Of a DNA stretch of 64,000 bases, positions 42,464 through 51,882 are shown one piece after another. Numbering within the stretch: position 1 is the first letter of the stretch; the number at the start of each line of letters is the position of its first letter. The stretch is from Bacillota bacterium (GTDB lineage Bacteria > Bacillota > Clostridia > Lachnospirales > Lachnospiraceae): contig JAEYOQ010000061.1 in assembly GCA_023411555.1 (NCBI GenBank), forward strand, positions 97,590 through 161,589, written 5' to 3'. The position numbers and the translations under genes are program-made. A model generated the notes under the pieces. It did no database searches and was not told the DNA's origin. It saw nothing but the letters and a program-made list of their open reading frames with translations.

Positions 42464-44338
42464 ATGGGTAAAATTATAGGTATTGACTTAGGTACAACAA
42501 ATTCATGTGTAGCCGTTATGGAAGGCGGAAAGCCAGTAGTTATAGCAAATACAGAAGGTGCAAGAACAACACCAAGCGTGGTTGCATTTACTAAGACAGG
42601 AGAGCGTCTCGTTGGTGAGCCTGCTAAGCGTCAGGCAGTTACCAATTCCGATAAAACAATCTCTTCTATTAAGAGACATATGGGTACTGATTTCAGAGTA
42701 AAGATTGATGACAAGAGATATTCACCTCAGGAAATCTCCGCTATGGTGCTTCAGAAGCTGAAGGCAGATGCGGAAAGCTATTTAGGTGAGAAGGTTACTG
42801 AAGCAGTTATCACAGTTCCCGCATACTTTAACGATGCTCAAAGACAGGCAACCAAGGATGCTGGTAAGATTGCAGGTCTTGATGTTAAGAGAATTATCAA
42901 CGAGCCTACTGCAGCAGCATTAGCATATGGTCTTGATAACGAACATGAGCAGAAGATCATGGTATACGACTTAGGTGGTGGTACCTTCGACGTTTCCATC
43001 ATTGATATCGGTGATGGTGTTATCGAAGTACTTGCAACCTCCGGTGATAATAGACTGGGTGGTGATGACTTCGATGAAAGAGTAACCAGATATATGATCG
43101 ATGAATTTAAGAAATCTGACGGTGTTGACTTATCTACCGATAAGATGGCACTTCAGAGATTAAGGGAAGCTGCTGAGAAGGCTAAGAAGGAATTATCCTC
43201 TGCGACCACAACCAATATTAATCTTCCTTTCATCACTGCAACTGCAGAAGGTCCTAAGCATTTCGATATGAACTTAACCCGCGCTAAATTCGACGAGTTA
43301 ACTCATGATTTAGTAGAGAGAACCGTAATTCCGGTTCAGAATGCGCTTCGCGATGCTGGTCTTTCTCCGTCAGATATCAAGAAGGTATTATTAGTAGGTG
43401 GTTCTACCAGAATCCCTGCCGTTCAGGATAAGGTAAGACAGTTAACGAACCAGGAACCTTCCAAGACATTGAATCCGGATGAGTGTGTTGCAATCGGTGC
43501 TTCCATTCAGGGTGGTAAGTTAGCAGGAGATGCTGGTGCAGGAGATATCCTTCTTCTTGACGTAACTCCATTATCCTTATCAATCGAGACCTTAGGCGGT
43601 ATTGCAACTAAGTTGATCGAGAGAAATACAACCATTCCTACTAAGAAGAGCCAGATCTTCTCAACTGCAGCAGACAATCAGACCGCTGTTGACATCAATG
43701 TTGTACAGGGTGAAAGACAGTTTGCAAAGGATAACAAGAGCCTTGGACAATTCCGTCTGGATGGTATTCCGCCGGCAAGAAGAGGTGTTCCTCAGATCGA
43801 GGTTACCTTCGATATCGATGCAAATGGTATTGTTAATGTATCTGCGAAGGATCTTGGAACAGGAAGAGAACAACACATCACAATTACTGCAAGCTCCAAC
43901 TTATCCGATGCCGATATCGATAAGGCAGTAAGAGAAGCAGCAGAGTATGAGGCACAGGATAAGATCCGTAAGGAAGCTGTTGATGTTAGAAACGATGCTG
44001 ACTCTATGGTATTCCAGACAGAGAAGGCACTCTCCGAGGTCGGTGATAAGATTGATGCGGCAGCAAAAGCTACTGTAGAATCTGACCTTGCAAGACTGAA
44101 GGAATTAATCGAGAAATCCAATCCTGAGGTTATGAGTGAGGGTGAAGTTGCTGATATTAAAGCGGCTAAGGATAAATTAATGGAGGATGCACAGGCCTTG
44201 TTTGCTAAGTTATATGAGCAGAGCGGTGCTGCTGGAGCAGGTCCTGATATGTCAGGTGCAGGCTTTGACGGTGGTCAGGCTGGCAACTCTACAAGCTACG
44301 GCGATGATGTAGTTGATGGAGATTACCGCGAAGTATAA
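42464..44338 (+). CDS. dnaK: Chaperone DnaK (Hsp70)
   Basis: The 624-residue chaperone binds unfolded proteins in ATP cycles controlled by DnaJ and GrpE. Nucleotide-domain motifs include IGIDLGTTNSCVAVMEGGKP (about 4-23), VYDLGGGTFDVSIIDIGDG (about 167-185) and VGGSTRIPAVQDKV (about 311-324). The substrate-binding domain starts near 365 (LLLDVTPLSLSIETLGG), and the tail is Gly-rich before DVVDGDYREV. Codon choice is highly biased, as expected for strong expression. The start codon follows the second of two SD sites. A hairpin without a T-run follows the stop. Confidence 0.97.
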   Translation: MGKIIGIDLGTTNSCVAVMEGGKPVVIANTEGARTTPSVVAFTKTGERLVGEPAKRQAVTNSDKTISSIKRHMGTDFRVKIDDKRYSPQEISAMVLQKLKADAESYLGEKVTEAVITVPAYFNDAQRQATKDAGKIAGLDVKRIINEPTAAALAYGLDNEHEQKIMVYDLGGGTFDVSIIDIGDGVIEVLATSGDNRLGGDDFDERVTRYMIDEFKKSDGVDLSTDKMALQRLREAAEKAKKELSSATTTNINLPFITATAEGPKHFDMNLTRAKFDELTHDLVERTVIPVQNALRDAGLSPSDIKKVLLVGGSTRIPAVQDKVRQLTNQEPSKTLNPDECVAIGASIQGGKLAGDAGAGDILLLDVTPLSLSIETLGGIATKLIERNTTIPTKKSQIFSTAADNQTAVDINVVQGERQFAKDNKSLGQFRLDGIPPARRGVPQIEVTFDIDANGIVNVSAKDLGTGREQHITITASSNLSDADIDKAVREAAEYEAQDKIRKEAVDVRNDADSMVFQTEKALSEVGDKIDAAAKATVESDLARLKELIEKSNPEVMSEGEVADIKAAKDKLMEDAQALFAKLYEQSGAAGAGPDMSGAGFDGGQAGNSTSYGDDVVDGDYREV

Positions 44339-44372
44339 TTGATTAGCTTTATATGCAATCATGAAACCAATC

Positions 44373-44412
44373 CCCGAAGGAATGATTTTGACTCATAAAT
44401 CATTCCTTCGGG
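44373..44412 (+). other. Strong hairpin between dnaK and dnaJ
   Basis: CCCGAAGGAATGATTT at 44373-44388 pairs with AAATCATTCCTTCGGG at 44397-44412 in a perfect 16-bp stem with an 8-base loop. There is no T-run after it, so it is more likely an mRNA-stabilising or processing hairpin, or a partial attenuator, than a strict terminator. Confidence 0.75.
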
Positions 44413-44537
44413 CTTGGGATTTAGAATAGATAGTAATAAGGCGGTCAATATGACTGCCTATTTGCAATTAACATAGGATGGAAATAATAGAGTTTCCTGA
44501 CTGATATAATGCATAGCTATGAAAGGTGAAGAAAACA

Positions 44538-45671
44538 ATGGCGGATAAACGTGATTATTATGAGGTCTTAGGTGTCAGCAGGACTGCAACGGATGACGAA
44601 CTAAAAAAAGCATATAGACAACTTGCAAAGAAGTACCACCCTGATACGAATCCAGGGGATAAAGCAGCGGAGGCTAAATTTAAGGAGGCTTCTGAAGCTT
44701 ATGCCGTTTTAAGTGACGCTGATAAACGTAGGCAATATGATCAATTCGGACACGCAGCCTTTGATGGAGGTGCCGGTGGAGGTGCCGGTGGGTTTGATTT
44801 TAGTTCCATGGATATGGGCGATATCTTTGGTGATATCTTTGGCGATCTCTTTGGTACAAGAAGTAGACGTGCCAATAATGGACCCATGCAGGGGGCTAAC
44901 CTTCGTACTTCTGTCAGAATCACCTTTGAAGAAGCGGTTTTTGGTACAGAGAAGGAATTGGAGCTTACACTTAAGGATGACTGTGCAACCTGTCATGGAA
45001 CCGGTGCGAAGCCGGGAACAACCTCGGATACCTGTCATAAATGTGGTGGTAAGGGTCAGGTGGTTTATACACAGCAATCCTTATTCGGTATGGTTCGTAA
45101 CGTACAAACCTGTCCTGATTGTAAAGGTAGCGGAAAGATTATTAAAGAGAAATGTGCTGATTGTTATGGCACAGGCTATATCAGTAGTAAGAAGAAAATT
45201 AAGGTTTCCATCCCTGCCGGAATTGACAGCGGTCAAAGTGTAAGAATCCGCAGTAAGGGAGAACCAGGTATCAATGGTGGTCCGAGAGGAGATCTATTAG
45301 TAGAGGTAGAGGTTAGCAGACATCCCATATTCCAGAGACAGGATTATGATATCTTCTCAACGGCTCCTATTTCCTATGCTACGGCAGTATTAGGCGGCGA
45401 TATAAGAATCAACACTGTGGATGGCGAAGTAATTTATAACGTTAAGCCCGGTACTCAGACAGATACTAAGGTTCGACTTAGAGAAAAGGGTGTGCCCAGT
45501 CTTAGAAACAAAGCAGTTCGAGGCGATCACTATGTTACCCTTGTAGTACAGGTACCTACCAATTTGAACTCTGAACAGAAAGAGCTTTTGAGAAAGTATG
45601 ATGATGCCATGACAGGTAAGTCTTCCGAAGGAACTGAGAACGAAAAGACCAAGAAAAAGTTTTGGAAATAG
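44538..45671 (+). CDS. dnaJ: Chaperone DnaJ (Hsp40)
   Basis: DnaJ delivers substrates to DnaK and stimulates its ATPase. The 377-residue class I product has a J domain (about 4-70) with the HPD triad in KKYHPDTNPGD, a Gly/Phe region (about 76-110) and four zinc motifs: CATCHGTG, CHKCGGKG, CPDCKGSG and CADCYGTG (about 147-205). The C-terminal substrate domain follows. I selected the ATG at 44538, which has AAAGGTGAAG upstream; an earlier GTG is part of that site. It is the last chaperone gene of the operon; prmA follows. Confidence 0.96.
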   Translation: MADKRDYYEVLGVSRTATDDELKKAYRQLAKKYHPDTNPGDKAAEAKFKEASEAYAVLSDADKRRQYDQFGHAAFDGGAGGGAGGFDFSSMDMGDIFGDIFGDLFGTRSRRANNGPMQGANLRTSVRITFEEAVFGTEKELELTLKDDCATCHGTGAKPGTTSDTCHKCGGKGQVVYTQQSLFGMVRNVQTCPDCKGSGKIIKEKCADCYGTGYISSKKKIKVSIPAGIDSGQSVRIRSKGEPGINGGPRGDLLVEVEVSRHPIFQRQDYDIFSTAPISYATAVLGGDIRINTVDGEVIYNVKPGTQTDTKVRLREKGVPSLRNKAVRGDHYVTLVVQVPTNLNSEQKELLRKYDDAMTGKSSEGTENEKTKKKFWK

Positions 45672-45764
45672 TGGGTAGGCGTGAAACATAATGTTTGGTA
45701 TTAACCTTAATACGTGAAGAGACTGTGTTCTTCCGGTTTATGGAGAGATGGAAAGGAATACTCG

Positions 45765-46724
45765 ATGAAGTGGACAAAATTCACATTGGATACAACGACA
45801 GAAGCGGTTGATCTGGTTAGTGATATGTTAAATGACCTTGGAATTACTGGGATAGAGATTAATGACAATGTTCCGATTACAGAGGAAGAAAGAAAGCAGA
45901 TGTTTATCGATATCTTACCCGAGCTTTCAGAGGATGACGGGACGGCGCAGGTAAGTTTTTATGTGGGTGCTGATGAGGATGTCAATGCATTTTCAGAAAA
46001 GGTAAAAGCGGGAATGGAAGAGCTGTCTGCCTATACCAACATAGGAACAGGTAAAATAGAAATATCACAGACAGAGGATAAGGATTGGATCAATAACTGG
46101 AAGGCGTTCTTTAAACCTTTTCGTATTGATGATACGATTGTCATCAAGCCCACCTGGGAAGAATTGACGGATAAGAAGGAAGGGGATCTGATTATTGAGA
46201 TTGATCCGGGTACCTCTTTCGGAACCGGAGCTCATGAGACAACGAAGCTTTGCATCATCGCAATGAAGCAGTACATGAAACCGAATGCGGTAGTTCTTGA
46301 TGCGGGCAGTGGAAGTGGTATTCTTTCTATTTTGGCGAAAAAGCTTGGTGCTGAGGAAGTGATTGGGTTGGACATTGATCCCAATGCGACAATTTCTGCA
46401 ATTCAGAATTCCGAAGTGAATCGATTAGAGATAGAGACAGGTAAGCTTAGCTTCCTTACCGGTAATATTATCGAAGACGATACGATCCGTACAGAAATCG
46501 GTAAAAACAAATATGATATGGTAGTTGCTAATATATTAGCAGATGTTATTATACCCTTATCTGATGTAATTGGTGAAAATCTGAAGGACGGAGGATTATT
46601 TATTAGCTCCGGGATTATATATATGAAAGAAGAAGCAGTAAGAGAAGCGCTTCTAAAGAATCACTTTACTATCTTAGAAGTCAATAAAATGGGAGACTGG
46701 GTTTCCTTTGTCGCTAGAAAGTAA
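45765..46724 (+). CDS. prmA: Ribosomal protein L11 methyltransferase
   Basis: PrmA trimethylates ribosomal protein L11. The 319-residue product has the N-terminal L11-recognition domain (KWTKFTLDTTTEAVDLV at the start) and a SAM-binding Rossmann fold with IDPGTSFGTGAHETTKL (about 145-161) and VVLDAGSGSGILSILAKKLG (about 175-194). NILADVIIPL is the motif IV region. The start at 45765 follows AAAGGAAT; the longer frame lacks a suitable site. It is the usual companion of dnaJ and rsmE in Firmicutes, but here small genes lie before rsmE. Confidence 0.93.
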   Translation: MKWTKFTLDTTTEAVDLVSDMLNDLGITGIEINDNVPITEEERKQMFIDILPELSEDDGTAQVSFYVGADEDVNAFSEKVKAGMEELSAYTNIGTGKIEISQTEDKDWINNWKAFFKPFRIDDTIVIKPTWEELTDKKEGDLIIEIDPGTSFGTGAHETTKLCIIAMKQYMKPNAVVLDAGSGSGILSILAKKLGAEEVIGLDIDPNATISAIQNSEVNRLEIETGKLSFLTGNIIEDDTIRTEIGKNKYDMVVANILADVIIPLSDVIGENLKDGGLFISSGIIYMKEEAVREALLKNHFTILEVNKMGDWVSFVARK

Positions 46725-46790
46725 AGGCTTTAACATTATATTGAATTGAATAAAGGAACCGATTGAGGCATAGCCTCTGTCGTTATAATA

Positions 46791-46830
46791 CTCCCGGAAG
46801 TATCACAGATACGACCGGGAGCCTTTGTCT
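46791..46830. terminator. Bidirectional terminator after prmA
   Basis: CTCCCGG at 46791-46797 pairs with CCGGGAG at 46815-46821; GTATC/GATAC folds inside. A GAGGC/GCCTC hairpin (46765-46777) precedes it. T-runs are short on both sides. Confidence 0.65.
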
Positions 46831-46838
46831 TATCAAGC

Positions 46839-47024
46839 TTATGAATTTACGGCTACAAATACTTCGTCATCGCGTTCAGTGGTCAATGTGGGGGCAGTAA
46901 GCTCTTTATTTTGACTCTCTGCTTCCTCAATCATGGTAAGATCGGTTGAGGTGATTGGAGAGGAGCAGCCTCCGAGGCTCATTGCAGAGACCAGAGTAAG
47001 TACCAGATAAATTAATCTTTTCAT
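46839..47024 (-). CDS. Small lipoprotein
   Basis: This 61-residue predicted lipoprotein has a basic start (MKRLIYLV), a hydrophobic core and the lipobox SLGGC at about residues 16-20. The mature part is only about 40 residues, mostly Thr and Glu, with no domain. The Shine-Dalgarno site AAAGAGGG lies eight bases from the ATG, which supports translation. It is convergent with prmA. No function can be inferred; a sensor or anchor role is possible. Confidence 0.7.
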   Translation of the reverse strand: MKRLIYLVLTLVSAMSLGGCSSPITSTDLTMIEEAESQNKELTAPTLTTERDDEVFVAVNS

Positions 47025-47267
47025 TATATCCCTCTTTCTTAATTTAGGATTAATGGATCCCTGTCTGGATGAAAATCATTAATCACTCAGTATCAAAGTA
47101 AAACATTTGGTTTATTATACTGAATAGACGACAATTAAGAAAGAATTGTTCCGGATTTTTAAATAGTTAATGAAATTTATTCGGTATAGCAACATTACTT
47201 GTGATTATAGTAATGCTTTGGTATAATCTTAAATGTCAAGGAAGCAAGATTATAATCACTTTTATAA

Positions 47268-47600
47268 TTACTTAATTTTAAATCGATTCTTTGTATTTGC
47301 ATAAATAAGGCAACCTATAATATAAGCGAATAAAGCTGTGACGGAGAGGGCGATTAACCAGGTAAGCTCAAAAATCCCTCCTATTGTGGACAAAACTAAA
47401 AATAAAGCTATGACAAAAAGCATATTTCCTACAAAGCGACAGAGAGCCTTTTCGTCGTAATTGGCTTTTTGCTCCTGCGACAGCATATTATATCCGGATA
47501 TAAGAAAAGCGCCTCTTCCGGAGCGTAAAACAATTCCTAATACGGATACAAGTAAAAATACAAAGCCTATGATGATTAAGCCGATTAAGTCTTTGTTCAT
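47268..47600 (-). CDS. Small membrane protein, DUF3784 family
   Basis: The 110-residue protein has three membrane segments (about 4-24, 55-75 and 82-102). The loop GRGAFLISGYNMLSQEQKANYDEKALCRFVG (shown here as parts: AFLISGYNMLSQEQ, then NYDEKALCRF) matches the GYNT/S-x-EEK-x-xYD pattern I know from DUF3784 proteins of Firmicutes. The function is unknown. The ATG at 47600 has a GGAGG site; a TTG-type start four codons upstream is less likely. It stands alone and is divergent from rsmE. Confidence 0.8.
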   Translation of the reverse strand: MNKDLIGLIIIGFVFLLVSVLGIVLRSGRGAFLISGYNMLSQEQKANYDEKALCRFVGNMLFVIALFLVLSTIGGIFELTWLIALSVTALFAYIIGCLIYANTKNRFKIK

Positions 47601-47762
47601 AATAACCTCCATTCCGTATTAAAGCTCATATGGATTATATATCACGTGTTATAAGCTTTGAATACTTATTATTTTAGTTTGATTACTTATTATAAGCGTA
47701 GAACATTATATATATCATTACCTTATGAAATTCTTATAAGGAAATTAAAAAATAAAAAGTTA

Positions 47763-47791
47763 TTGAACGTATGTTCTGATTGATATATAAT
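47763..47791 (+). promoter_or_regulatory. Probable promoter of rsmE
   Basis: TTGAAC at 47763-47768 and TATAAT at 47786-47791 are 17 bases apart, 80 bases before the start codon. Confidence 0.65.
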
Positions 47792-47872
47792 AGCTATGGT
47801 TGTGTATACCATTCCCTGCTTACAGATAATAACAGTTTAATATAATTCATAAGAAAAATCAAGGAGTTAACC

Positions 47873-48616
47873 ATGCATCGTTTTTATGTAAAGGAAAATC
47901 AAATATCAGATCGGACGGTACGGGTTACCGGCCCTGATGTTAACCATATTAAGAATGTACTTCGAATGAAGCCCGGTGAGGAAATCATAATTTGCAATGG
48001 ACAAGGAAAAGATTGTTATTGTATAATTGATAGGGTATCCGAGAACGAAATCCTTGCACTTGTTCAGACGGAAAAGGATACAGCTTCTGAGCTTGGGACC
48101 AGAATAACCCTATTCCAGGGACTGCCGAAATCGGATAAGATGGAGCTGATTATTCAAAAAGCGGTTGAGCTTGGTGTACATGAAATTGTTCCGGTAATGA
48201 CGAAACGGGTTATCGTGAAATTAGATGATAAAAAGAAGGAAGTAAAGAAGCTGGAGCGATGGCAGGCTATTGCAGAAGGAGCTGCAAAGCAATCCGGACG
48301 TGGTATCATACCGGTCATCAAACCGGTTCAAACCTATGCCCAAGCCATAGACTATGCTAAAACCTTTGATAAAAACATCATCCCATATGAAAATGCCAGG
48401 GGGATGCAAAATACCAGAGATATTATGAAAGGTCTCTCGGCCAACAAAACCGTAGGAGTATTTATCGGGCCAGAGGGAGGCTTTGAAGAGGACGAAATCG
48501 ATCGTGCAAGGCAGGCTGGAATTGACCCGATTACACTGGGTAAACGTATTCTGCGCACAGAGACGGCCGGTCTGGCTATACTGGCTATGATGGTACTGGT
48601 TTTAGAGGAAAATTAA
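47873..48616 (+). CDS. rsmE: 16S rRNA (uracil1498-N3)-methyltransferase
   Basis: RsmE methylates U1498 of 16S rRNA. The 247-residue SPOUT-fold enzyme has an N-terminal PUA-like domain (MHRFYVKENQ, then VTGPDVNHIKNVLRMKPGEE) and a C-terminal knotted domain. TLFQGLPKSDKMELIIQKAV and the SAM-binding GVFIGPEGGFEEDEIDRA (about 197-214), followed by LGKRILRTETAGLA, are family hallmarks. AAGGAG precedes the ATG. It is followed at 53 bases by a small alarmone synthetase gene, so the two may be co-transcribed. Confidence 0.95.
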   Translation: MHRFYVKENQISDRTVRVTGPDVNHIKNVLRMKPGEEIIICNGQGKDCYCIIDRVSENEILALVQTEKDTASELGTRITLFQGLPKSDKMELIIQKAVELGVHEIVPVMTKRVIVKLDDKKKEVKKLERWQAIAEGAAKQSGRGIIPVIKPVQTYAQAIDYAKTFDKNIIPYENARGMQNTRDIMKGLSANKTVGVFIGPEGGFEEDEIDRARQAGIDPITLGKRILRTETAGLAILAMMVLVLEEN

Positions 48617-48669
48617 TCGGTACGAAGTTAGCTGGAAATAACTTTGGTAATATAGGAGGTAAGTAATTA

Positions 48670-49473
48670 ATGGAGATACAATTATGGAGAGAGATACTGG
48701 ATCCTTATGCCTTGGCTGTTAACGAGTTGATCATAAAATTTAATTATATCATTGATGAATACCGACATGTTGGAGTCTATTCTCCCATTGAACAGGTGAC
48801 TGGCCGTGTAAAGACTATTTCTAGTATTTTAGAAAAGGCACAGAAGAAGAATATAGATCTAGCTAGATTCGAAGAAAAGATTGATGATATCGCAGGTATC
48901 CGTATTATTTGTCAATTTGTTGAGGATATCTATAAGGTGGTCGATATCATCAAGAATAGATCCGATATGAGGATTAAAAACGAGAAGGACTATATCAACA
49001 ATATGAAGAAGAGCGGCTATCGCTCTTATCATTTGATCGTATATTATGATGTTGAGACTCTGAAGGGGAAGAAATCACTTCAGGTAGAGATCCAAATCCG
49101 TACATTGGCTATGAACTTCTGGGCGACCATAGAGCATTCCTTACAATATAAGTACAAGCAGAATATGCCGGAGCATATCAGAGAACGCTTAACCTCTGCT
49201 GCTGAGGCTATATTAATCCTTGACCGGGAAATGAGTGTAGTCCGGGATGAGATTATGGATGCACAGAATTCTTTTACCATTAAGGCAAATATCGTAGCCG
49301 ACATTCTTACGAATATTCAGAATTTATATAAAGTAGCAAATAAGCAGGAGGTGGTATCAATTCAGGACGAATTCTTCCGTATCTATCAGAACGGAGATCA
49401 AGCGGAACTGGAGAGGTTTAGCAAGGAGCTTGACCTGATATCAGCTCGTTATCGTGCTCAAAGTCTGCGATGA
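48670..49473 (+). CDS. Small alarmone synthetase (RelQ-like GTP pyrophosphokinase)
   Basis: This 267-residue RelA/SpoT-type synthetase makes (p)ppGpp from ATP and GDP/GTP without the hydrolase or TGS parts of full-length Rel. The core has GRVKTISSILEKAQ (about 45-58), IDDIAGIRIICQF with the catalytic basic and acidic groups, KKSGYRSYHLIVYY and VEIQIRTLAMNFWATIEHSL (about 139-158). The extra C-terminal helices are consistent with tetrameric RelQ/YjbM enzymes. The Shine-Dalgarno site AGGAGG is strong. It is near rRNA-modifying genes and may link ribosome status to stringent response, which is inference. Confidence 0.92.
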   Translation: MEIQLWREILDPYALAVNELIIKFNYIIDEYRHVGVYSPIEQVTGRVKTISSILEKAQKKNIDLARFEEKIDDIAGIRIICQFVEDIYKVVDIIKNRSDMRIKNEKDYINNMKKSGYRSYHLIVYYDVETLKGKKSLQVEIQIRTLAMNFWATIEHSLQYKYKQNMPEHIRERLTSAAEAILILDREMSVVRDEIMDAQNSFTIKANIVADILTNIQNLYKVANKQEVVSIQDEFFRIYQNGDQAELERFSKELDLISARYRAQSLR

Positions 49474-49554
49474 CGCACCTGTATTTTTGCTACGCAAACC
49501 GCATCGGGCAAGGCTTGGTATGCCTTATGATTATAGATAAGATGGAGTGAAAAG

Positions 49555-51060
49555 ATGAACCTACCTAAATTATTTGAGGACAGAATGAGAAAGCTTTTGG
49601 GGGAGGAATACGAATCGTATTTGAAGTGCTATGAGAAGCCGCATTTTGGTGGAGTACGCGTGAATACTCTGAAGACTACCCCGGAAGAATTTGAAGGTAT
49701 CTGTCCTTTTTCTATACACAGAATCCCCTGGATCCGTAATGGATATTATTATGACACACAGGAGCAGCCGGCCAAGCATCCTTATTATTACGGAGGAGTT
49801 TATTATATCCAGGAACCCAGTGCTATGACTCCGGCAAGTCTATTACCGATTGAACCGGGAGATAAAGTACTGGATGTGTGTGCGGCTCCCGGAGGGAAGA
49901 GTACCGAGCTGGGAGCAAGGCTTAAGGGAAAGGGTGTTCTGGTATCGAACGATATCAGCAACTCCAGGGCAAAGGCTTTGCTTAAGAATATAGAGCTGTT
50001 TGGTATCCGTAATGCCTTGGTCCTGTCGGAGGCACCCAATAAGCTGGTGGATTATTTCGAAGGTTATTTTGACAAGATATTGATCGATGCACCTTGCTCC
50101 GGAGAAGGAATGTTTCGTAAGAGTCCTGCGATTATGAAGAATTGGGAGCAGTATGGAGTGGATTATTATAATAAGCTTCAGAAGGAAATCATCCTGTTTG
50201 CGGCGAAAATGCTAAAGCCGGGTGGATATATGCTTTATTCGACCTGCACCTTCTCTCCCGAGGAGAATGAGGGTACAATTGCCTATCTGTTAGAACAGTG
50301 CCCGGAATTTCAAGTAGTAGAAGCACTTCCGGGGGAAGAATGGCAGAAGGAAAATGGGGTATCCTATGAAGGCTTTGACCAAGGTAAGCCCCATTGGCTG
50401 GATGAGCTTGCGAATCCGCCTCAATTACCTATGGAGCGCAGGGAGGAGCTGAAGCATTGTATTCGATTGTGGCCACATCGAATTGACGGAGAAGGACATT
50501 TTATCACCTTGCTCCATAAGAGTGCAGGGGAAGCAACGAATGCTGTTGAAGAAAGTTCTTACCTCGAGCAGGAGATGAAGCAGAATAAGGCTGGCAGAAA
50601 TACAGGTAGCAATTCATCCCAGAATGCACTAGGGAAGAATAAAAGCATCATATCAGAGGAAGCATTAGAATTTATCAAGGATTTGAAGCTTCCGATGAAG
50701 GAGGAGCTGCTTCATGTACATGAGGATAGGCTGTATCTCTTACCGGAGGGCTTACCCAATCTGAAGGGCCTTCGTATCATGAGACAGGGTTTACTACTTG
50801 GTGAGATGAAGAAGCAACGTTTTGAACCCTCTCAAGCCCTTGCCTGTGCGCTTACTACGAAGGAGTATGATAAGGTATTGAGACTCAAGGTGGATGACCC
50901 GAATGTAATCCGTTATCTCAAATGTGAAGCAATCACACTAGAGGAGGAGTTGGAAGACGGCTGGTATCTGGTATGTGTGGAGGATTTCTCCTTGGGATGG
51001 CTAAAGGCAGCGAAGCATAGCTATAAGAATAAATATTTGCCGGGCTGGAGATGGATTTAG
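49555..51060 (+). CDS. RsmF/NSUN-type rRNA (cytosine-C5)-methyltransferase
   Basis: A 501-residue m5C methyltransferase of the RsmB/RsmF class. The PFEDRMRKLLG-type N-terminus leads to MTPASLLPIEPGDKVLDVCA (about 91-110) and APGGKSTELGARL, the SAM site. IDAPCSGEGMFRKSP (about 178-192) and YSTCTFSPEENE provide the two catalytic cysteines. A linker rich in Asn and Ser (about 340-365) joins the C-terminal PUA-like/RsmF domain. Close Firmicutes relatives act on 16S rRNA. It starts with an ATG after GGAGTG and lies 43 bases upstream of a pseudouridine synthase gene, a shared rRNA-modification operon. Confidence 0.92.
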   Translation: MNLPKLFEDRMRKLLGEEYESYLKCYEKPHFGGVRVNTLKTTPEEFEGICPFSIHRIPWIRNGYYYDTQEQPAKHPYYYGGVYYIQEPSAMTPASLLPIEPGDKVLDVCAAPGGKSTELGARLKGKGVLVSNDISNSRAKALLKNIELFGIRNALVLSEAPNKLVDYFEGYFDKILIDAPCSGEGMFRKSPAIMKNWEQYGVDYYNKLQKEIILFAAKMLKPGGYMLYSTCTFSPEENEGTIAYLLEQCPEFQVVEALPGEEWQKENGVSYEGFDQGKPHWLDELANPPQLPMERREELKHCIRLWPHRIDGEGHFITLLHKSAGEATNAVEESSYLEQEMKQNKAGRNTGSNSSQNALGKNKSIISEEALEFIKDLKLPMKEELLHVHEDRLYLLPEGLPNLKGLRIMRQGLLLGEMKKQRFEPSQALACALTTKEYDKVLRLKVDDPNVIRYLKCEAITLEEELEDGWYLVCVEDFSLGWLKAAKHSYKNKYLPGWRWI

Positions 51061-51103
51061 TGTGAAAGGGATAATTCATATAAGTGGCAACTAGGAGGTT
51101 ATA

Positions 51104-51826
51104 ATGGCAGGACAGCTGCGATTGGACAAGTACCTTGCTGACATGGGGCTTGGTACAAGAAGTGAGATAAAGGAATGGATTCGTAAGGGCAGGGTAATGC
51201 TGAATGAAACGGTATGTAAAAAGCCCGAGAGTAAGGTCGTTGTAGGGATTGACCTTGTCAGCTTTGATCACCAATTGGTGGAGTACGTTCAAAATCAATA
51301 TATAATGCTTCATAAGCCTTCCGGTGTAGTATCTGCTACTAATGACAATGTCAGTGAGACAGTGTTAGACCTGATTGCAGAAAAAAGTAGTAAAAATCTA
51401 TTCCCGGTTGGAAGGCTGGACAAGGATACGGAGGGCTTACTTTTACTTACCAATGACGGTGATCTTGCCCATCGCCTTCTGTCACCAAAGAAGCATGTAG
51501 ATAAAGTATATTATGCCAAGGTGAGAGGAAAAGTCACACTTGAGGATAAGGAAGCATTTTTACAGGGAGTTGATATTAAGGATGATGACCTTACTATGCC
51601 GGCGGTACTTAAAATCTTAGTTTCAGACGAGATATCAGAGGTGGAATTAACCCTGCAGGAGGGTAGATTTCATCAGGTGAAAAGAATGTTTGAAGCAGTC
51701 GGTAAAGAGGTAATCTATCTGAAGAGGCTATCTATGGGGAGCCTTATCCTGGACCCTAGCCTAAAGCCCGGCGAGTATAGAGAGTTGACACAAGAGGAAT
51801 TATCCGAGCTTAAGAAGGGGAAATAA
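51104..51826 (+). CDS. RsuA-family pseudouridine synthase
   Basis: The 240-residue enzyme isomerises uridine in rRNA. It has an S4 domain (about 2-60, LRLDKYLADMGLGTRSEIKE) and then the catalytic domain with GRLDKDTEGLLLLTNDGDLA (about 106-125), where the Asp after LDK is the active residue. TLQEGRFHQVKRMFEAVG is the RsuA/RluB/E/F signature. The layout is closest to RsuA (16S position 516), but 23S enzymes look alike. GGAGG precedes the ATG. Confidence 0.92.
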   Translation: MAGQLRLDKYLADMGLGTRSEIKEWIRKGRVMLNETVCKKPESKVVVGIDLVSFDHQLVEYVQNQYIMLHKPSGVVSATNDNVSETVLDLIAEKSSKNLFPVGRLDKDTEGLLLLTNDGDLAHRLLSPKKHVDKVYYAKVRGKVTLEDKEAFLQGVDIKDDDLTMPAVLKILVSDEISEVELTLQEGRFHQVKRMFEAVGKEVIYLKRLSMGSLILDPSLKPGEYRELTQEELSELKKGK

Positions 51827-51882
51827 CCCATAATCATGACTTATCAATTAACAGAAACGCTTAACATAGAAATGGAGAAAAT

